64,000 nucleotides of DNA from Pontimicrobium sp. SW4. Lineage in GTDB: Bacteria; Bacteroidota; Bacteroidia; Flavobacteriales; Flavobacteriaceae. The DNA lies in contig NZ_CP157199.1 in assembly GCF_039954625.1 (NCBI RefSeq), forward strand, positions 3,100,001-3,164,000, given 5' to 3'. The first letter of the stretch is position 1, and every line of letters begins with the position of its first letter. Below, piece by piece: positions 59,750 through 64,000 of the stretch. The position numbers were made by a program, and so were the translations under genes. The notes under the pieces are model-generated. The model was not told the origin of the DNA and made no database searches. It saw only the letters and a list, made by a program, of their open reading frames with translations.

Positions 59750-60340
59750 TTAAACATGTTTCCCTTTCTCCCAACCATGTTTTCCTAAATATTGTTCACC
59801 ACTTTCAACAGCGCCTTCTTCAATACTTGTTCCCATGCTATCATTCCAACGGTTGAGGTAGCCAAACAATGAAATCACTCCCAACATTTCCACAATTTCG
59901 CCTTCATTCCAATGCTCATGGAGTCGTTTTTTAATATCTTCATTAACAGCATTTGGTACTAGGCTTGCTGCTAAACTAAAGTCTAAAGCAGCACGTTCCG
60001 CTTCGTTAAAAGCAGGATGCGTTCTATATTCCCAAATGTTATCTAACTGTTCTTGTTCTGCACCATAGCGTTCAGCAGCTCTAATAGCATGTGCTTGACA
60101 ATATCTACAACCAGTAGAGTTACTACTTACCCAAGCAATCATTCTTTTTAAAGCCGAAGTCACACGTCCTTCATTAGCCATTACCGCTTTATTTAAATTA
60201 ATAAACGCTTTAGAAATAGCTGGACGACGTTGCATTGTTAATACCGAATTTGGACAAAACCCAAGTGTCTCGTTAAAAAATTCAGCTAATTGTTTTGTTT
60301 CTAAATCGTGGTCTGCAGATAATGGTGTTACTAATGGCAT
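59750..60340 (-). CDS. Carboxymuconolactone decarboxylase/AhpD-like protein
   Basis: 196 residues, all-helical alkylhydroperoxidase-D-like fold. Redox motif CRYCQAHAIRAAERYG (CxxC with the following His) at about residue 76. The group labelled peroxidase-related enzymes shares this layout. It probably reduces peroxides or acts as a thiol carrier. Divergent from the OsmC-like gene, also a thiol peroxidase type, across 156 bp. Confidence 0.85.
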   Translation of the reverse strand: MPLVTPLSADHDLETKQLAEFFNETLGFCPNSVLTMQRRPAISKAFINLNKAVMANEGRVTSALKRMIAWVSSNSTGCRYCQAHAIRAAERYGAEQEQLDNIWEYRTHPAFNEAERAALDFSLAASLVPNAVNEDIKKRLHEHWNEGEIVEMLGVISLFGYLNRWNDSMGTSIEEGAVESGEQYLGKHGWEKGKHV

Positions 60341-60496
60341 ATTGCTATATTTTTTAGTTTTTTAATAGTATTTTTGAACTAACAAGAAACATCCATTCTA
60401 CTAAAATAGTACGATAGTAAAATTTATTTTGTGGATGTTCTTTGTGTCAGAATTAATAAAATATTTGTTTACACAAGAAACGAAAAATCTTTGAAT

Positions 60497-60919
60497 ATGA
60501 TAAATAAAATTACCACAGAGTGGAAAGGAGGAGTAACCTTTGAATCTGGGAACATGAGCGGAAACACCTTTTTGATTGATGATAAAGTTGAAGGAGTAGA
60601 TAAGCGTAAGGGATTAGCTCCAAAATCTTTAATGTTATCAGCTTTAGCTGGATGTACAGGATTGGATGTAATATCTGTACTTGATAAGATGAAAGTAACT
60701 GATTATGAGTTTAAAATGGATGTAACTGGTGAATTAACTGAGGAACACCCAAAGTATTATCATAAGGTGAAATTGGATTATCATTTTTATGGAAAAGATT
60801 TAAATAAAAAGAAAATAAAAAAAGCAGTTGATCTTTCAGTTGATAAGTACTGTGGCGTTATGGAAATGTTTCGTCAGTTTGCTAAGCTAGATACCGAAAT
60901 ACATTACCATAATAAATAA
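60497..60919 (+). CDS. OsmC-family protein
   Basis: 140 residues from the ATG at 60497; an upstream ATG at 60431 adds a non-conserved tail. OsmC/Ohr fold with the two conserved cysteines in SALAGCTGLDVISVL and DKYCGVMEMF, the pair used to reduce organic peroxides. Cytoplasmic. 11 bases before recJ, so probably first in a recJ-MFS run. Confidence 0.9.
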   Translation: MINKITTEWKGGVTFESGNMSGNTFLIDDKVEGVDKRKGLAPKSLMLSALAGCTGLDVISVLDKMKVTDYEFKMDVTGELTEEHPKYYHKVKLDYHFYGKDLNKKKIKKAVDLSVDKYCGVMEMFRQFAKLDTEIHYHNK

Positions 60920-60930
60920 TTTAGTTATTA

Positions 60931-62622
60931 ATGCGCTGGACGCTTAAGCCAAAATCAGAAGCTACAAAAGTAGCTCTATTAAAAGAAGCTCTTCAAGTTG
61001 ATGATGTTGTTGCAACATTGTTATTACAACGAGGAATTGAAACGTATGAAGCAGCTAAAACCTTTTTCAGACCAAGTTTAAGTGATTTATACAATCCATT
61101 CTTGATGAAAGATATGGATAAAGCTGTTGAGCGCATTGAAACTGCGTTTTTTAAGAATGAGAACATTTTAGTGTTTGGCGATTACGATGTTGATGGCACC
61201 TCTTCGGTAGCTTTAATGTCTTCCTATTTAAAAACAAGAACGGACAATGTAGCTACTTATATTCCTGATAGATATGATGAAGGTTACGGTGTTTCAATTA
61301 AAGGAATAGATTTCGCTCAGGACAATGACTTTTCACTCATTATCGCTTTAGATTGTGGTGTAAAAGCGATTGATAAAGTTGCCTATGCTAAAGAAAAGGG
61401 TATCGACTTTATTATTTGTGATCACCACAGACCAGGAAATGAACTTCCTAATGCAATTGCAGTTTTAGACCCAAAGCGAGATGATTGTGAATATCCTTAT
61501 AAAGAGCTTTGTGGTTGTGGTGTTGGTTTTAAACTTATACAAGCTTTAGCTTCAAAAGAAAATAAAAGTGTTGAAGATTTAACCGAATACTTAGATTTGG
61601 TTGCTACTGCAATTGGAGCTGATATTGTCCCAATTACTGGCGAAAATAGAGTATTAGCATATTTCGGATTGCAAGTCATTAATGCCAACCCGCGACCTGG
61701 GATAAAAGCAATAATTAGTCAAGTTAAAAAAGAGGAACTTACTATTACTGATGTTGTTTTTATTGTAGCGCCTAGAATTAATGCAGCGGGACGTATGAAA
61801 CATGGTAATTATGCAGTGACATTATTAACCGAAATGGATATAAAATTGGCTGAAGAATATGCGGCTGAGATTGAAGATTTTAACACAGACAGACGAGAAG
61901 CAGACAAGAGAATCACAGAAGAAGCACTTCAGCAAATTGAAAGTCATAATGAACAAGAACGTTGTACAACAGTGGTTTATCAAGATAGTTGGCACAAAGG
62001 TGTCATAGGTATTGTAGCCTCTAGACTAACAGAAACCTATTACAGACCAACGTTGGTATTTACTAAAAGTGGAGATAAGTTGGCGGCTTCAGCACGTTCG
62101 GTTTCTGGATTCGATGTATATAACGCATTAGAAGCTTGTAGTGAACACATTGAACAGTTTGGAGGTCATAAATATGCAGCAGGATTAACACTTAAAGAAG
62201 AAAACTATGAAGCTTTTAAACAGGCTTTTGAAGATGAGGTATCAAAAACTATAGATACATCTTTATTGACTCCAGAGATAAAAGTGGATATGCAAATAGA
62301 TTTACCTCAGATAAATGATAAATTAATGCGCATAATACGTCAACTAGCGCCTTTTGGACCAGGAAATATGACGCCAATTTTTTTGACTAATAATTTAAGA
62401 GATACAGGTTATGGTAAGTGTGTTGGTGAAGACGATAAACATTTACGAATCACTGTGACACAATCTGGAAAAGAAAAGTTTGTTTGTATTGGGTTTGGTT
62501 TAGGAGATAAGTTGAGCTTGATTAAAGATAGGAAAGTATTTAAAGCGGTGTATTCTATTGATGAAAATCATTGGCAAGGAAGAACGTCACTTCAATTAAA
62601 GTTGAGAGATATTAAATCTTAA
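60931..62622 (+). CDS. recJ: Single-stranded-DNA-specific exonuclease RecJ
   Basis: 5'-to-3' ssDNA exonuclease in recombination and mismatch repair. 563 residues: DHH domain motifs FGDYDVDGTSSVALM, ALDCGV, ICDHHRPG, GADIVPI; DHHA1 domain with GRMKHGNYAV and RSVSGFDVYNALEAC plus EQFGGHKYAAGLTL; C-terminal OB-fold PFGPGNMTPIF. Full length. The MFS gene starts 2 bases after its stop. Confidence 0.96.
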   Translation: MRWTLKPKSEATKVALLKEALQVDDVVATLLLQRGIETYEAAKTFFRPSLSDLYNPFLMKDMDKAVERIETAFFKNENILVFGDYDVDGTSSVALMSSYLKTRTDNVATYIPDRYDEGYGVSIKGIDFAQDNDFSLIIALDCGVKAIDKVAYAKEKGIDFIICDHHRPGNELPNAIAVLDPKRDDCEYPYKELCGCGVGFKLIQALASKENKSVEDLTEYLDLVATAIGADIVPITGENRVLAYFGLQVINANPRPGIKAIISQVKKEELTITDVVFIVAPRINAAGRMKHGNYAVTLLTEMDIKLAEEYAAEIEDFNTDRREADKRITEEALQQIESHNEQERCTTVVYQDSWHKGVIGIVASRLTETYYRPTLVFTKSGDKLAASARSVSGFDVYNALEACSEHIEQFGGHKYAAGLTLKEENYEAFKQAFEDEVSKTIDTSLLTPEIKVDMQIDLPQINDKLMRIIRQLAPFGPGNMTPIFLTNNLRDTGYGKCVGEDDKHLRITVTQSGKEKFVCIGFGLGDKLSLIKDRKVFKAVYSIDENHWQGRTSLQLKLRDIKS

Positions 62623-62623
62623 T

Positions 62624-63892
62624 ATGAAAAAAAACGACCCTTACGCAGCATTAAGAATTAAAGAATTCAACATTTTTTTATTAGTACGTTTTGCATTGAT
62701 TTTTGGGTGGTCTATGCAATTTATAGTTATTGAATGGCAAGTATATGCTATGACGAAGAACCCACTTTCGCTTGGAATTATTGGTCTTTGTGAATTTTTA
62801 CCTGCTTTTTTCCTTGCACCATTTGCAGGACATATTGTTGATAAAAAGGAAAAGCGAAATCTATTCGCACTTTGTATTGCTCTATTTTCTTTAATAAGTT
62901 TTGGATTATTTTGGCTAACGTCAACCCATATAGAATCCTCATGGGAAACTAATACAATTTTATACGGAATTTATGGATTAGTATTTTTTGGTGGTGTTTT
63001 GAGGGCTTTCTTCGGTCCAACTATTTTTTCACTTATTGCACTACTTGTTCCTAAAAACATATATCCTAATGCAGCAACATGGAGTAGTAGTACATGGAAA
63101 GGCGCTACTGTTTTTGGTGCTTTATGTGGGGGGTTTTTAATTGCATGGATAGGTGTAAACTACACGCTTGGTATTATATTCTTATTAGTAATGCTGGCAT
63201 TATTGCTTGTCTTTTTAATAGCTCAAAAACCTATTTTAAATAAAGGCGCTACTGAATCAGTGAAAGAAAGTTTAAAGGCGGGTCTTCGTTTTGTGTTTAA
63301 CGATAAAGTTATTTTAGGCGCGTTAACCTTAGATATGATTGCTGTTTTGTTTGGAGGTGCAGTTGCAATTTTTTCTGTATTTGCAACAGATATTTTAGAT
63401 GCAGGACCAAAAGGGTTTGGAATATTAAATGCAGCGCTTTCTTCAGGTAGTATTATTACTATGTTAGCAACTACGTATATACCTATCACTAAAAATACAG
63501 GAAAGAAATTACTCGTTTCAGTTTTTGGATTTGGAGTTTGTATGATAATCTTTGGAGCTTCAAAATTAATGTGGCTTAGCGTTATAGCATTGTTCTTTTC
63601 TGGTGTTTTTGATGGTATTTCAATGGTAGTCCGTCAAACCATACTACAACTTAAAACACCAGATGAAATGAGAGGGCGCGTAGGAGCAGTTAATTCCATG
63701 TTTGTTGGGTCGTCTAACGAGCTAGGGGCATTAGAGAGTGGTTTAGCAGCTCGACTTTTTGGTGCGCCTTTAGCGGTTGTACTTGGTGGTACAGTAACAC
63801 TTATTATTGTTGCTGTAATTGGTGTTAAGAATAAGCCTTTGCGAGGGTTAGATTTACAGCAAGATCTTGAAACGCATGAGAGAGAAGACTAA
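62624..63892 (+). CDS. MFS transporter, EntS/MFS_3-like
   Basis: 422 residues with about 11-12 membrane helices. The cytoplasmic loop motif between helices 2 and 3 is present (APFAGHIVDKKEKRN), and MRGRVGAVNSMFVGSSNELG in the C-terminal half is typical of the enterobactin-exporter-like MFS_3 group. The exported substrate is unknown. Its stop overlaps the stop of the convergent LpxH-like gene. Confidence 0.88.
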   Translation: MKKNDPYAALRIKEFNIFLLVRFALIFGWSMQFIVIEWQVYAMTKNPLSLGIIGLCEFLPAFFLAPFAGHIVDKKEKRNLFALCIALFSLISFGLFWLTSTHIESSWETNTILYGIYGLVFFGGVLRAFFGPTIFSLIALLVPKNIYPNAATWSSSTWKGATVFGALCGGFLIAWIGVNYTLGIIFLLVMLALLLVFLIAQKPILNKGATESVKESLKAGLRFVFNDKVILGALTLDMIAVLFGGAVAIFSVFATDILDAGPKGFGILNAALSSGSIITMLATTYIPITKNTGKKLLVSVFGFGVCMIIFGASKLMWLSVIALFFSGVFDGISMVVRQTILQLKTPDEMRGRVGAVNSMFVGSSNELGALESGLAARLFGAPLAVVLGGTVTLIIVAVIGVKNKPLRGLDLQQDLETHERED

Positions 63893-64000
63893 TACTTTTT
63901 TAAGGCCATTTTTTTACCATCAAATACACCATAAGTATAGTAATGTATCCAATCGCCTAGGTTGATGTATTTAGAATTAGATTTTAAATCTATTTCCAAG
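63889..64000 (-). CDS. UDP-2,3-diacylglucosamine diphosphatase-like protein, C-terminal end
   Basis: Partial; the frame runs off the right edge. The visible 37 residues include SKYINLGDWIHYYTYGVFDG and end KKMALKKY, which resembles the tail of LpxH-type metallophosphatases in Flavobacteriaceae (lipid A synthesis). Only the tail is seen, so the call is tentative. Confidence 0.55.
   Translation of the reverse strand, partial: LEIDLKSNSKYINLGDWIHYYTYGVFDGKKMALKKY

Overview
The window is chromosomal DNA from a low-G+C member of the Flavobacteriaceae (Bacteroidota), probably marine. The evidence is two type IX secretion (T9SS) substrates with C-terminal sorting domains, a small PID-CTERM-like protein, Bacteroidota promoters of the form TTTG-N(18-20)-TAnnTTTG, a TonB-receptor-like barrel, and many Bacteroidota-style lipoproteases. 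No insertion sequence, prophage or CRISPR array was seen.

Most of the window is ordinary core genome. From the left come glnS, folB, tRNA-Cys, a LysE-type exporter, rnr, and an 82% A+T gap that could be the replication origin. Then come rpiB, a zinc exporter, envelope proteins, the CtpA-type protease and rnpA. A two-gene unit follows (GCS2-type ligase fused to CBS domains, plus an AstE/aspartoacylase-like hydrolase). Next are secreted M1 and S8 peptidases, a SulP/universal-stress/cation-antiporter ion cluster, lepA, an outer-membrane barrel, an M28 peptidase, dusB, a LolCE-type permease, rbfA, mce, a CAU tRNA, ribE, pdxA, and the lipid cluster DUF177-rpmF-fabH-accB-accC. The right half adds a saccharopine-dehydrogenase-like gene with a GreA-like partner, a cytochrome, asd, mscL, alr-tdk, rsmI, a uracil-DNA-glycosylase-like gene, a second M28 peptidase, OsmC- and AhpD-like redox proteins, recJ and an MFS carrier.

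The unusual locus is about 55.8-59.3 kb, all on the minus strand. In transcription order it holds: a promoter; a 25-codon leader ORF; an intrinsic terminator with competing antiterminator pairings (a textbook ribosome-mediated attenuator); a TPR protein gene; a tightly packed array of about twelve tRNA-like units; a structured leader; and an SPFH/band-7 (slipin-like) protein gene closed by two hairpins. The tRNA-like units are 3-8 nt apart in the best part of the array, encode no CCA, and often have degenerate stems. They include Leu-anticodon units with short variable loops, one unit without a D-arm, and one unit whose 3' part precedes its 5' part (a circularly permuted tRNA arrangement).

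My inference is that this is an inducible tRNA-mimic or tRNA-damage response locus: slow translation of the leader would switch on tRNA-like decoys or substitutes together with the SPFH and TPR proteins. The sequence directly shows the layout, the pairings and the degenerate cloverleaves. The function is untested. All structures and base counts were worked out by eye.
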